NCBI GenBank assembly: GCA_035565615.1
Contig: DATMSB010000062.1
Location: 1-64,000 of the forward strand
Reading direction: 5' to 3'
Source of the DNA: Vulgatibacter sp035565615
GTDB taxonomy: Bacteria > Myxococcota > Myxococcia > Myxococcales > Vulgatibacteraceae
DNA length: 64,000 nucleotides
The first letter of the stretch is position 1. Each line of letters starts with the position of its first letter. The notes under the pieces are model-generated. The model worked only from the letters and a program-made list of their open reading frames with translations, did no database searches and was not told the origin of the DNA. The translations under genes and the position numbers were made by a program. This document shows positions 33,090-41,156 of the stretch, one piece after another.

Positions 33090-34063
33090 GAGGGACCGGG
33101 CCCGCGCGCGGGGCGGATCCCGCCCCTCCCGCGGGCCCGCTGCTGGGGAGGGTGGTCGAGTTCTTCTCCGGCTGGCAGTTCGCCGCCTTCGCCCTGGCGG
33201 CGATCCTCGTCTACGAGCTCTTCGTGGTGGGGATGCTATTTGCGCCGGTGACGGACGACGCCTTCGGGCGGTTCGCAGAGGACTTCAAGACCTGGTGCTT
33301 CGGCTGGGATCCGGCCACCGGCGAGTCCCAGCCGATGTACCTGGTGCTGATGCTCTCGGAGCCGCTGGTGCTGGGGATCGTGCTGGCGGTCGTGTTCTGG
33401 AAGCCGCTGCGGGAGGTCCTGGCCACGCCGCGGCGCCTCCTGCCCCATGCGCTGGCCGGGGCCGTGCTCACCCTCGGGGCGATCCCCGTCCTGGTGTCGC
33501 TCGCCCCCGAGGAGGCGCCGGGGGGAGAGCTGCCCTTTCCCGCCGAGCGGCTGCGCACCGCCCACGAGCCGCCGTCCTTCGCGCTGGTCGACCACGAGGG
33601 GAGAGAGGTCTCCCTCGAGGCGCTGCAGGGGAGGGTGGTGCTCCTCACCGGCGTCTACGCCTCCTGCGCGTTCACCTGCCCGATGATCCTCGGCCAGGCG
33701 AGGCGCGCGGTGGAGGCGTTGCCCGAGGCGCAGCGGGGCGAGGTGACGGTGGTCGCCGTCACCCTGGATCCGCGGACGGACACGCCGCAGATCCTCGCCA
33801 GGATGGCCGCCGCCCAGGGCGTCTCGGCGCCCGGGTTCCGGCTGGCCACGGGGGATCCGGAGGTCGTCGAGCGCCTCCTGGACCGGATGGGCATCGAGCG
33901 CCGGCGGGATCCCGCCACCGGCGTCATCGATCACTCCAACCTCTTCCTCGTGGTGGATCGGAGGGGTAAGATGGCCTACAGGTTCACCTTGGGTGAAAGG
34001 CAGGAGCGGTGGCTCCAGACCGCGCTCGGCCTCCTCGTCGCCGAGGAAGGGACGGTAGGATGA
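33074..34063 (+). CDS. Sco/SenC copper-delivery protein with an extended membrane domain
   Basis: A 329-residue protein. The C-terminal half is a Sco domain: PSFALVDHEGREVSLEALQG, copper/redox motif CAFTC (C198, C202) and a late His in VIDHSNLFLV. Sco proteins deliver copper to CuA sites, here presumably the subunit II encoded just upstream. Unusually the N-terminal 145 residues hold three or four membrane segments (about 34-55, 90-110, 125-142), whereas typical Sco proteins have one anchor. It overlaps the preceding small gene by 16 bases and the following fusion gene by ATGA. Confidence 0.85.
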   Translation: MARAVRGTGPARGADPAPPAGPLLGRVVEFFSGWQFAAFALAAILVYELFVVGMLFAPVTDDAFGRFAEDFKTWCFGWDPATGESQPMYLVLMLSEPLVLGIVLAVVFWKPLREVLATPRRLLPHALAGAVLTLGAIPVLVSLAPEEAPGGELPFPAERLRTAHEPPSFALVDHEGREVSLEALQGRVVLLTGVYASCAFTCPMILGQARRAVEALPEAQRGEVTVVAVTLDPRTDTPQILARMAAAQGVSAPGFRLATGDPEVVERLLDRMGIERRRDPATGVIDHSNLFLVVDRRGKMAYRFTLGERQERWLQTALGLLVAEEGTVG

Positions 34064-36174
34064 GGCGCGCGTCGGAAGCCCACCCGGAGCCGCCGCCGCG
34101 GGGGCACGCGATCCTCTCGCGGCTGTACGGCGGGATCGAGCGGCTCGATCGGCTCGTGGAGCAGGTGGCCCCCGCCTCCCTGAACCCGCTGGCCCAGACT
34201 GGCGCCATCGCCAACGCGGCGTTCCTCGTCGCGACGATCACCGGGGTGGTCCTCCTGCCCTGGTACTCCCCAAGCGTGCACACCGCCTTCGAGTCGGTGG
34301 AGGCCATGTCGCGCCAGCCGTGGACGGCGGGCCTCCTGCGCTCGCTCCACCGGCTCTCCTCCGACGTCACGCTCCTCTTCGCGATCCTCCACGGCGTGCG
34401 GCTCTTCCTGGCGGGGCGCTTCGGCGGCCCCCGCAAGGTCGCCTGGGTGACGGGCGTGATCTTGATCGGCACCCTCGTCTTCGTCGGTTGGCTCGGCTAC
34501 TGGCTGGTCTGGGATCAGCGCGCGCAGAGCGTCGCCCTCGGCACGGCGCGGATGGCGGACGGCCTCCCCATCTTCGCCGATCCCCTCTCGCGCTCCTTCC
34601 TCACCAACGAGGGCGTCAACTCGCTGCTCTTCTTCGTCGTCTTCTTCCTCCACATGCTGGTGCCGCTGGCGATGGGGGCGCTCCTCTGGCTGCACATCAG
34701 CCACCTCTCCCGCTCGCGCTTCCTCCCCGCGCGCCCCCTGGCGATCTGGCTGGGGATCACCCTGCTGGTCGCCGCCGCGATCGAGCCGGCGAGGAGCGCG
34801 GGCGCCGCCGATCTGCTCCGGCCGGCGGCGGCGTTCACCATCGACTCGTTCTTCCTCTTCCCGCTCCTCCTCACGGATCGGCTCTCCGGGGCGGCGCTGT
34901 GGGCGATCTTCGCCGTGGGCGGGCTCGTCGTCGCCTCGGTGCCCTGGTGGCTCTCCCGCGGGCGGGCGCCGGCGGCGGTGGTCGACACCGATCGCTGCAA
35001 CGGCTGCACCCACTGCGCGCAGGACTGCCCATACGACGCCATCCGCATGGTGCCCCGCACCGACGGGCGGCAGTGGACCCTGCAGGCGGAGGTGGACGAG
35101 TCCCGCTGCGTGGGCTGCGGGATCTGCGCGGGCTCCTGCGATCCCGGCGGCATCGCCCTGCCCCAGCTCCCGGTGGTGGACCAGCGCAAGCGGATCGAGG
35201 GCTGGATCGAGCAGGCCCTCTCGGCGGGGGGATCGCCGCGCATCGCCTTCGTCTGCGCGTCGTCCGCCGGCGCCGGCCTGCGAATCGATCCCGAGACCGG
35301 CCGCTGCGACGACCTGCCGGAGCATCGGGTGATGGCGATCCCCTGCACCGGGTGGGTGCAGCGCTTCACCCTGGAGCGGGCGGTGCGCAGGGGCGCCGCC
35401 GGCGTGCTGGTGGTCGGCTGTGGCCCCGTGGAACCCCACTTCCGCGAGGGGGTCGAGTGGACCGCCCGGCGCCTCGAGGGGGAGAGGGAGCCGGCGCTGC
35501 GGCGGGAGAAGATCGACGCCGATCGCGTTCGCTTCGTCACGCTGGATCGGTCGCGGGCCGGCGAGCTGCGCCGCGTGGCCGAGGACGTGCGGCCGGCGCC
35601 CCCCGCGAAGGCGCCCGGGCGGCGCCGGTGGGCCGGGGCCGCCACGTTGGCGGCGGCGGTCGGCACGGTGGTGGCGGTGGGATCGGACCTCCCCTACGCC
35701 GCGCCGCCTCCGGGCACCGAGCTCGTCGTCTCGTTCAAGCACCCGGGGCGCCTCGGCGAGCGCTGCCGCCCGATCGACGAGGCCGAGAAGGCGCGGCTGC
35801 CGCCGCACATGCGGCGGGACGAGGTCTGCGATCGCAGCCGCTCGCCGGTCCGGCTCCGGGTGGTGGTGGACGGCGAGCCGATCCTGCAGCGGGCCTACGA
35901 GCCGCGGGGGTTGCGCTCCGACGGCAACAGCGTGGCGGTGGAGCGGATCCCCGTCGAGCCGGGCGAGCATCGGGTGGAGGTGTCGCTCGGGGACGGTCCG
36001 GATCCCGAGGAGTGGAACCTGGTCGACGCCCGCGAGGTCCGCATGAGGGCCGGTGAGCGCGCGGTGGTCCTCTACGATCGGGTCTCGGGTTTCTCCTGGC
36101 ACGCCGCGCCCGACGGGCAGATGGCCGGGCCGGCGATCGGCGGCGCGCTCGAGCCGCGACCGGAGGCGGGGTGA
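34060..36174 (+). CDS. Cytochrome b - diferredoxin - MvhD-like fusion protein
   Basis: A 704-residue multidomain protein. Residues 40-300 form a cytochrome b-type bundle with paired haem ligands H97/H111 and H198/H212 (13 residues between each pair). Residues 310-362 hold two [4Fe-4S] motifs (C313, C316, C319, C323; C350, C353, C356, C360). Residues 393-510 resemble the MvhD/FlpD electron-transfer module, with C399, C429 and C454. A further helix (523-541) leads to a C-terminal domain. It could link the cytoplasmic pool or quinones to the NO reductase. I know no named protein with this order; it is the last gene of the operon. Confidence 0.75.
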   Translation: MRRASEAHPEPPPRGHAILSRLYGGIERLDRLVEQVAPASLNPLAQTGAIANAAFLVATITGVVLLPWYSPSVHTAFESVEAMSRQPWTAGLLRSLHRLSSDVTLLFAILHGVRLFLAGRFGGPRKVAWVTGVILIGTLVFVGWLGYWLVWDQRAQSVALGTARMADGLPIFADPLSRSFLTNEGVNSLLFFVVFFLHMLVPLAMGALLWLHISHLSRSRFLPARPLAIWLGITLLVAAAIEPARSAGAADLLRPAAAFTIDSFFLFPLLLTDRLSGAALWAIFAVGGLVVASVPWWLSRGRAPAAVVDTDRCNGCTHCAQDCPYDAIRMVPRTDGRQWTLQAEVDESRCVGCGICAGSCDPGGIALPQLPVVDQRKRIEGWIEQALSAGGSPRIAFVCASSAGAGLRIDPETGRCDDLPEHRVMAIPCTGWVQRFTLERAVRRGAAGVLVVGCGPVEPHFREGVEWTARRLEGEREPALRREKIDADRVRFVTLDRSRAGELRRVAEDVRPAPPAKAPGRRRWAGAATLAAAVGTVVAVGSDLPYAAPPPGTELVVSFKHPGRLGERCRPIDEAEKARLPPHMRRDEVCDRSRSPVRLRVVVDGEPILQRAYEPRGLRSDGNSVAVERIPVEPGEHRVEVSLGDGPDPEEWNLVDAREVRMRAGERAVVLYDRVSGFSWHAAPDGQMAGPAIGGALEPRPEAG

Positions 36175-36178
36175 TCGC

Positions 36179-36859
36179 TCAGGTTTCGGCGATCCGCTGG
36201 AGCTCCGCCGGCTTGCGGATCTGGATGCGCCCGCCCTGCGACGCGATCCACTCGTCGCGGGTCCAGCGGCTCATCACCCGGATGGTGGTCTCGACCGTGG
36301 TGCCGGCGAGGTCGGCGAGGTTCTGCCGGGTGAAGGAGCGCCCGATCCAGATCTCGCCGTTGCGGTTCACCCCGAACTTGTCGCCCATCCGAAGCAGCGA
36401 GGCCGCGAGCCGCGCCTCCACGGGCGCGGTGGCCAGGCGGAGGCGGGCGTTCCCCGCCTCGAGCAGCCGGGTCATCATGACGTCGAGGGTGCGGGCGGAG
36501 AGCTCCGGATGCCTGTCCATCACCTCCTTGTACCAGCCGCCCTCGATCTTCAGGCAGATGGTGGGCTCGAGCGCGATGGCGCTGGCGGGCATGGGCACGC
36601 CCCGCAAGACCGCCACCGCCGCGACCAGGTCGCCGGGGCCGAAGACGTCCAGGGTGAACTCGCGGCCGGCAGCCGCCTGCTTCACGATTCGCACCCGGCC
36701 GGTGAGCACACCGTAGACGGCGTCGCCGGGATCGCCCTGGTGGAAGAGGCGGTCGCCCGCCGTACACTCGAGGCGCGTCACCGGCGCGGCCTCCAGCTCC
36801 GCGTCAGATAGACCCTTGAGCAACGGAAAAGCGCGCCGAAGCTCGTTGGCGTGATTCAA
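36179..36859 (-). CDS. Crp/Fnr-family transcriptional regulator
   Basis: A 226-residue regulator from a TTG start at 36859, chosen for the GGAGGG ribosome-binding site just upstream; a GTG at 36877 is the alternative. The N-terminal cyclic-nucleotide-binding-like barrel has GDRLFHQGDPGDAVYGVLTG. The C-terminal winged helix has FTRQNLADLAGTTVETTIRV, retaining the E-x3-R recognition pair that reads TGA half-sites. Only two cysteines occur, not an Fnr-type Fe-S cluster, so an NO-sensing DNR/NnrR-like or ligand-binding type is likelier. It follows the lipid operon by 35 bases on the same strand and faces the haem-copper operon. Confidence 0.85.
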   Translation of the reverse strand: MNHANELRRAFPLLKGLSDAELEAAPVTRLECTAGDRLFHQGDPGDAVYGVLTGRVRIVKQAAAGREFTLDVFGPGDLVAAVAVLRGVPMPASAIALEPTICLKIEGGWYKEVMDRHPELSARTLDVMMTRLLEAGNARLRLATAPVEARLAASLLRMGDKFGVNRNGEIWIGRSFTRQNLADLAGTTVETTIRVMSRWTRDEWIASQGGRIQIRKPAELQRIAET

Positions 36860-36893
36860 CCCGAACCCTCCAGACACGAGGTTCCGCCACTCT

Positions 36894-37523
36894 TTATACG
36901 TGTCTGCGCCGCTGCGCCACCGCTCCGTGCGCGTAGGCGACGAACCGGCCGTGGTGGGAGAGAGAGACGGGCGCGGGGAGGGGGAGCCCGTCCAGGTGAA
37001 GCCGAGGGGGGCCGAATCCATCCCAGGATCCGGCGATCGGGTCGCGGACGATCCGCAGCCTGGAGGGGTCGCAGCCGAGCGAGGCGGCGGCGCTCTCGGC
37101 GAGGAGGGAGCGGGCGTCCGCCCCCGGGTCGCCTCGGTGGGGGCCGGCGGCGAAGCGGGGGCGGTCGTCCCAGTCGCCCGAGAAGGCGACGGCGTGGACG
37201 AAGGCCGGCCGACCCGAGGCCCTCGGGGCGGGCGTCTCGACCACGAGGTGGAGGCGCAGGGCGTGGAGGCGGACCCAGGCGAGGTCCTCTGCGACCTCGT
37301 AGGCCGCCGGGGCCGAGGGCGCGCCGCCGTGCAGCCGCACGGCCGCCTTGTAGGCCGCCTCCTTCGCGGCGAAGCGCGCCCAGAGGGCGGCGTCCGGGTC
37401 GGAGGAAGCCTCGACCGCGCGCCGCTCGGCCGGGCGGAGGATCCTGCGCACGAAACGGTCCCGGCGCGCCGCGCCGCGCGCCTCGGGATCGTCCAGGTCG
37501 ACGACGTCGTTGCCGACGATCAC
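36894..37523 (-). CDS. 4'-phosphopantetheinyl transferase
   Basis: A 209-residue protein with a GTG start overlapping the ACP stop (GTGA). Family motifs: IVGNDVVDLDDPEARG at the N-terminus (the GxD-type motif), ALWARFAAKEAAYKA (WxxKEAxxK-type motif holding Mg and CoA ligands), and VSLSHHGRFVAYA, the His-containing segment near the end. It loads the phosphopantetheine arm onto carrier proteins, here almost certainly the ACP encoded directly upstream. A dedicated transferase suggests that the cluster runs separately from primary fatty-acid synthesis. Confidence 0.85.
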   Translation of the reverse strand: MIVGNDVVDLDDPEARGAARRDRFVRRILRPAERRAVEASSDPDAALWARFAAKEAAYKAAVRLHGGAPSAPAAYEVAEDLAWVRLHALRLHLVVETPAPRASGRPAFVHAVAFSGDWDDRPRFAAGPHRGDPGADARSLLAESAAASLGCDPSRLRIVRDPIAGSWDGFGPPRLHLDGLPLPAPVSLSHHGRFVAYAHGAVAQRRRHV

Positions 37524-37765
37524 CTCTTGCGCAGCACGAGCGAGACCGCGTCGCCGACGCTGCGCACCGAGTCGGCCTCCTCGTCGGAGATGGCGATGCC
37601 GAAGGCGTCCTCCATCTCCAGCACCACGTCCACCAGCCGGGCGGAGTTCACCTTCAGGTCGCCCAGGATGGACGTGTCCGGCCCCACGCGCTCCAGCGCC
37701 TCCGGCTCCCGGACGAACGGCTTCAGGATCCCGACCACCTTCTCGAATACCTCGGTCTGCATCAT
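37520..37765 (-). CDS. Acyl carrier protein with a variant attachment motif
   Basis: An 81-residue acidic four-helix ACP. The attachment site reads LKVNSARLVDVVLEMEDAFG: Ser is present, but the usual DSL is NSA. The second half (ISDEEADSVRSVGDAVSLV) is typical ACP. Its stop overlaps the phosphopantetheinyl transferase start, and it follows the ketosynthase gene by 6 bases. It is presumably the carrier for acyl intermediates of this cluster. Confidence 0.85.
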   Translation of the reverse strand: MMQTEVFEKVVGILKPFVREPEALERVGPDTSILGDLKVNSARLVDVVLEMEDAFGIAISDEEADSVRSVGDAVSLVLRKR

Positions 37766-37771
37766 GTCTGG

Positions 37772-39127
37772 TTACTCCTCGTGGAATCGCCGGAAGATCG
37801 CGCAGCCGTTCACGTCGCCGAAGCCGAAGCTCGCCTTCGCCACGACGTCGAGGTCCGGTGCGTCGATCGTCCGGTGGGGGATGCGCTCCGCGAAGGGCGC
37901 GAGCGCGGGGTGGAGGTCCTCGCAGTTGGCCGAGCCGTGGACGAACCCGCCGGCGAGCTCGAGCACGGAGGCGACGCACTCGATCCCGCCGGCCGCGCCC
38001 AGCGCGTGGCCGATCAGCGACTTGGTGGAGTGGATCCAGGGCATCCGCGAGGGGGGGAGATCGAGGGCAGCCGCCCAGCTCGCCACCTCGTGGGGATCGG
38101 CGAAGGTCGCGGTGAGGTGCCCGTTGATGGCGCCGATCCGGGAGGGATGGATCCCGGCCATCTCCACCGCGCCGCGGATGCACCGGCGCACGCCCGTCGG
38201 GTTCGGGGCGGTCATGCTCCCGCCGCCGCGGTGACCGCCGCAGTTCACGTACCCGCCGATCACCTCGGCGAGGATCCGCGCGCCCCGGCGGCGGGCGCTC
38301 TCCAGGCTCTCCAGGAGCAGCACGCCGGCCCCCGACCCCGGGACGAAGCCGGACGCCGTCGCCGACATGGGGCGCGAGGCCTCCTCGGGCCGATCGTTCT
38401 TGCCGCGGGCCAGGACCCTCATCCCGTCGAAGCCGGCCCAGATGTACGGAGAGTGTCCTTCGGATCCACCGGCAAGCATGCGCGCCGCAAGGCCCGACCG
38501 GATCCGCAGGAAGGCCTGGACCACGGCCTCGGTGCCCGTGGTGCAGGCGCTCGAGTTGGTGGACACCTGGTTGCCGAGGGCGAGGAGGCCGGCGACCCGG
38601 GCGCTGTTGCCGCTCGACATGATGCGCTCGACCATGGTGCTGCCGAGGCGCGACACCTTCCCGGCGTCGACCCGCGGCACGAGCTGCTCGGCGATGGTGT
38701 CGATGCCCCCGATGCCGGTGCCGAGGATCGCGCCGGCGCCCCAGTCCGGCTCGTCCTCCGGCCCGGGCTGCGCGAGGCCCGCGTGCTTCCAAGCGTCGAT
38801 CGCGGCGATCGCGGCGTAGACCATGTTGGGGTTCATGGCGAGGAGCTCCTCCTCGCGCAGGTAGCGGGTGCGCAGCGCCTCCACGCCCTCCGGGACCCCG
38901 CCCACCTGGCAGGCGAAGCCCAGCTCGGCGAGGCGCTCGTGGCGCCGGATGCCGCTCTTCATCCCGCGCAGCGCCGCAGCGAACGCGTCGGCGCCGTGGG
39001 CGTTGGGCGCGATGACGCCGAGGCCCGTGACCACCACCCGGGCCGGGGTCTCCCGCTTTGCTGCGGGCCTGGCCCAAGCCGCTCGCCCCGCCTGCACCTC
39101 GCGGCGCTCGTCGCCTCGGGCGCTCAC
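37772..39127 (-). CDS. Beta-ketoacyl-ACP synthase II-like (FabF/FabB family)
   Basis: A 451-residue ketosynthase with a GTG start overlapping the FabZ-like stop. The Cys-His-His triad is visible: nucleophile in TNSSACTTGTEAV, first His in INGHLTATFADPHE (a departure from the usual N-x-HGTST), second His in TKSLIGHALGAAGG. The N-terminus begins RVVVTGLGVIAPNAHG as in FabF. The enzyme extends acyl chains by condensation with malonyl-ACP. Altered residues around the first His suggest an unusual substrate or a specialised member. It is flanked by dehydratase and ACP genes. Confidence 0.85.
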   Translation of the reverse strand: MSARGDERREVQAGRAAWARPAAKRETPARVVVTGLGVIAPNAHGADAFAAALRGMKSGIRRHERLAELGFACQVGGVPEGVEALRTRYLREEELLAMNPNMVYAAIAAIDAWKHAGLAQPGPEDEPDWGAGAILGTGIGGIDTIAEQLVPRVDAGKVSRLGSTMVERIMSSGNSARVAGLLALGNQVSTNSSACTTGTEAVVQAFLRIRSGLAARMLAGGSEGHSPYIWAGFDGMRVLARGKNDRPEEASRPMSATASGFVPGSGAGVLLLESLESARRRGARILAEVIGGYVNCGGHRGGGSMTAPNPTGVRRCIRGAVEMAGIHPSRIGAINGHLTATFADPHEVASWAAALDLPPSRMPWIHSTKSLIGHALGAAGGIECVASVLELAGGFVHGSANCEDLHPALAPFAERIPHRTIDAPDLDVVAKASFGFGDVNGCAIFRRFHEE

Positions 39128-39570
39128 GGCAGCGCCCTTCGGAGGACGCCCATCCCCGCCACCGTGCCCCGCGCGGCGACGACGCCGTCTGATCTCGTGA
39201 GCGCGGCGTTCACCACCAGCTTTCGCCGCCGCCACGCGATCCGCTCGGCCTCGACCCGCACCGTCTCGCCGGGCGGCACCATCGCCTCGAACTCCACCTT
39301 GGCGTCGGTGAAGAGGGTGACGAGGCCGTCGTCCGCCTTCCCCTCGGCGGCGAGGAGGTGGAGGCCGAACGCCACCAGCCCGGTCTGGCACATCGTCTCC
39401 AGGAGGATCACGCCGGGCGTCACCGGATCCCCGGGGAAGTGGCCGCGGTAGAACCAGGCGTCCGGATCGAAGGTGTGCTCGCCCACGATGCGGTGCTCGT
39501 CCACCGAAACGATCCGGTCGATGAAGCGGAACGGCGGCCGCTGCGGGATCCGGTCGAGGATCTCGATCAC
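39124..39570 (-). CDS. FabZ-like 3-hydroxyacyl-ACP dehydratase
   Basis: A 148-residue hotdog-fold protein. The active-site segment GHFPGDPVTPGVILLETMCQ contains the His and the Glu that define the FabZ class. The start is RIPQRPPFRFIDRIV, also typical. It removes water from 3-hydroxyacyl-ACP. It overlaps the FabA-like gene upstream and the ketosynthase downstream. The cluster thus has both a FabZ-type and a FabA-type dehydratase side by side. Confidence 0.85.
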   Translation of the reverse strand: MIEILDRIPQRPPFRFIDRIVSVDEHRIVGEHTFDPDAWFYRGHFPGDPVTPGVILLETMCQTGLVAFGLHLLAAEGKADDGLVTLFTDAKVEFEAMVPPGETVRVEAERIAWRRRKLVVNAALTRSDGVVAARGTVAGMGVLRRALP

Positions 39571-40166
39571 GAGGCGCTCCTGTCGAGGATGCCGCCCACG
39601 GCGTTCGCCGAGGGCAGCGGGTAGTCGGGGTACGCGATGTCCCGGAAGACGCCGACCTTGGCGTCCTGGATGGAGTAGATCGGCTCGCCGTCCACGAGCA
39701 CCCGCGCCGAGCCGATGGCGATCGCCGCGCCGGAGGCGGGGAGCAGGGTGAAGCGGCGCACGTCCACCTCGTAGCGGACGAGGCGATCGCGGGGGCGGAT
39801 CTGCCCGAAGAACTCCACCGCCCTGCAGCCCAGCGCCCGCCCCGAGCCCGCGGCCCCCGCCGCCGCGCAGTAGAGTCCGAGGAGCTGCCAGATCGCGTCG
39901 ACCCCGAGGCAGCCCGGCTGCACCGGATCGTCGCGGAAGTGGCAGTGGAAGAACCAGTCGTCGAGGTGGACGTCCCGCTCCGCCTCGATCCGGCCCCGGC
40001 AGCCGTCGCGGACGAGGGCGGTCACCCGATCGATCATCAGCATCGGCGGCGCCGGGAGCCGCACGAACTCGGCCGGCGCGTCGTCGACGAGCCGCCCCTG
40101 CGAGAGCGCGAGGAGCTCCTCCTTCGAGAAGGAGCCGCGCTCGAGGAACTCCGCGTACCGCATCAT
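39567..40166 (-). CDS. FabA-like 3-hydroxyacyl-ACP dehydratase/isomerase
   Basis: A 199-residue hotdog protein, slightly longer than E. coli FabA (about 170). The signature WFFHCHFRDDPVQPGCLGVD includes the His and the Asp of the FabA class, followed by AIWQLLG. FabA enzymes both dehydrate and isomerise trans-2 to cis-3 decenoyl-ACP, opening a route to unsaturated chains. The ATG at 40166 overlaps the KASIII stop (ATGA). Presence here implies that the product contains double bonds. Confidence 0.85.
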   Translation of the reverse strand: MMRYAEFLERGSFSKEELLALSQGRLVDDAPAEFVRLPAPPMLMIDRVTALVRDGCRGRIEAERDVHLDDWFFHCHFRDDPVQPGCLGVDAIWQLLGLYCAAAGAAGSGRALGCRAVEFFGQIRPRDRLVRYEVDVRRFTLLPASGAAIAIGSARVLVDGEPIYSIQDAKVGVFRDIAYPDYPLPSANAVGGILDRSAS

Positions 40167-41155
40167 CCGCACACCTCGAGGGTCATGGTGGACCAGGTGA
40201 GGCCCGAGCCCACCACCACCACCACGATGGAGTCGCCGTCCTCGAGCTCGCCCCACCGCTCGGAGAGCACGCCCGGGGCGCCTGCGGCGCCGGTGTTCCC
40301 CAGCCGCTCCACGTGGTGCCAGTGCTCCGCCGGGGCGATGCCCGCCCGGGCGACGACGTTGTCGAGCATGAGCCGGTTGGCCTGGTGCCCGATGAACCGA
40401 AGCCGCCCGCCGGCGCGCACCGCGCTGGCGCGGGCGACGGGGAGCAGCTCCTCCAGGCAGGCGAGGGTCGTCCTGATCGCGAAGCGCTGCACCGCCGGGC
40501 CGCGCTGGGCGAAGTGGCCGTGCCGGGGGATCACCACCTCCGCCCAGCCCGACGGAGCCGATCCCACCGTCGTCGCGGACACCCGCAGCCGCGACGGGAT
40601 CCGGGTGGAGACGATCGCGGCGGAGGTGCCGTCGCCCCAGAGCACCGCGGAGGAGCGGTCCCGGTAGTCGACCACCCGGGTGTTGTTCTCCGGGTTCACC
40701 ACGAGCACGAAGCCCGGGAGGGCGTCGTTGCCGTTCAGCAGGTGGAGCTGCACCCCGAAGCTGGAGCAGGCGGAGGAGACGTCGAAGGCGGGGGCGTCGA
40801 TCCCCAGGGCGGCGGCGATCCGGGAGGCCTCGGCCGGAATGGACATCTCCGGCGAGCAGCCGCCGGCGATCACCATGCCGACGTCCCGGGGTTCGATGCC
40901 GGCGCGCTCCAGGGCGAGGAGGGACGCCAGCCTCCCGGTCTCGGCGTTCGACCACTCGGCGGCCTCGATGGCGGCGCGGGGATCCGCGTTTCGGGTGAGG
41001 CGCAGGTAGTCGAGGGGGAGCACCGTGCGGCGCTCGCGGATCCCCACCCGCTCGAGGATCCACTCGTCACTGGTGCCGATGTCCAGGGCCTCGAGGAAGG
41101 CGTTGTCGATGACGGTGGGCGGGTGGAAGTGGCCCATCCCGTGGACGTAGAGCAT
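40163..41155 (-). CDS. Beta-ketoacyl-ACP synthase III-like (FabH family)
   Basis: A 330-residue thiolase-fold enzyme with the KASIII Cys-His-Asn triad: Cys in DVSSACSSFGVQ, His in FIGHQANRLM and Asn in LGNTGAAGAP. It would start chain synthesis by condensing an acyl-CoA (or other acyl starter) with malonyl-ACP. It begins one base after the stop of the SDR gene, so it is in the same transcript. Together with the KASII-like enzyme it supplies initiation and elongation for the cluster. Confidence 0.85.
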   Translation of the reverse strand: MLYVHGMGHFHPPTVIDNAFLEALDIGTSDEWILERVGIRERRTVLPLDYLRLTRNADPRAAIEAAEWSNAETGRLASLLALERAGIEPRDVGMVIAGGCSPEMSIPAEASRIAAALGIDAPAFDVSSACSSFGVQLHLLNGNDALPGFVLVVNPENNTRVVDYRDRSSAVLWGDGTSAAIVSTRIPSRLRVSATTVGSAPSGWAEVVIPRHGHFAQRGPAVQRFAIRTTLACLEELLPVARASAVRAGGRLRFIGHQANRLMLDNVVARAGIAPAEHWHHVERLGNTGAAGAPGVLSERWGELEDGDSIVVVVVGSGLTWSTMTLEVCG

Positions 41156-41156
41156 C

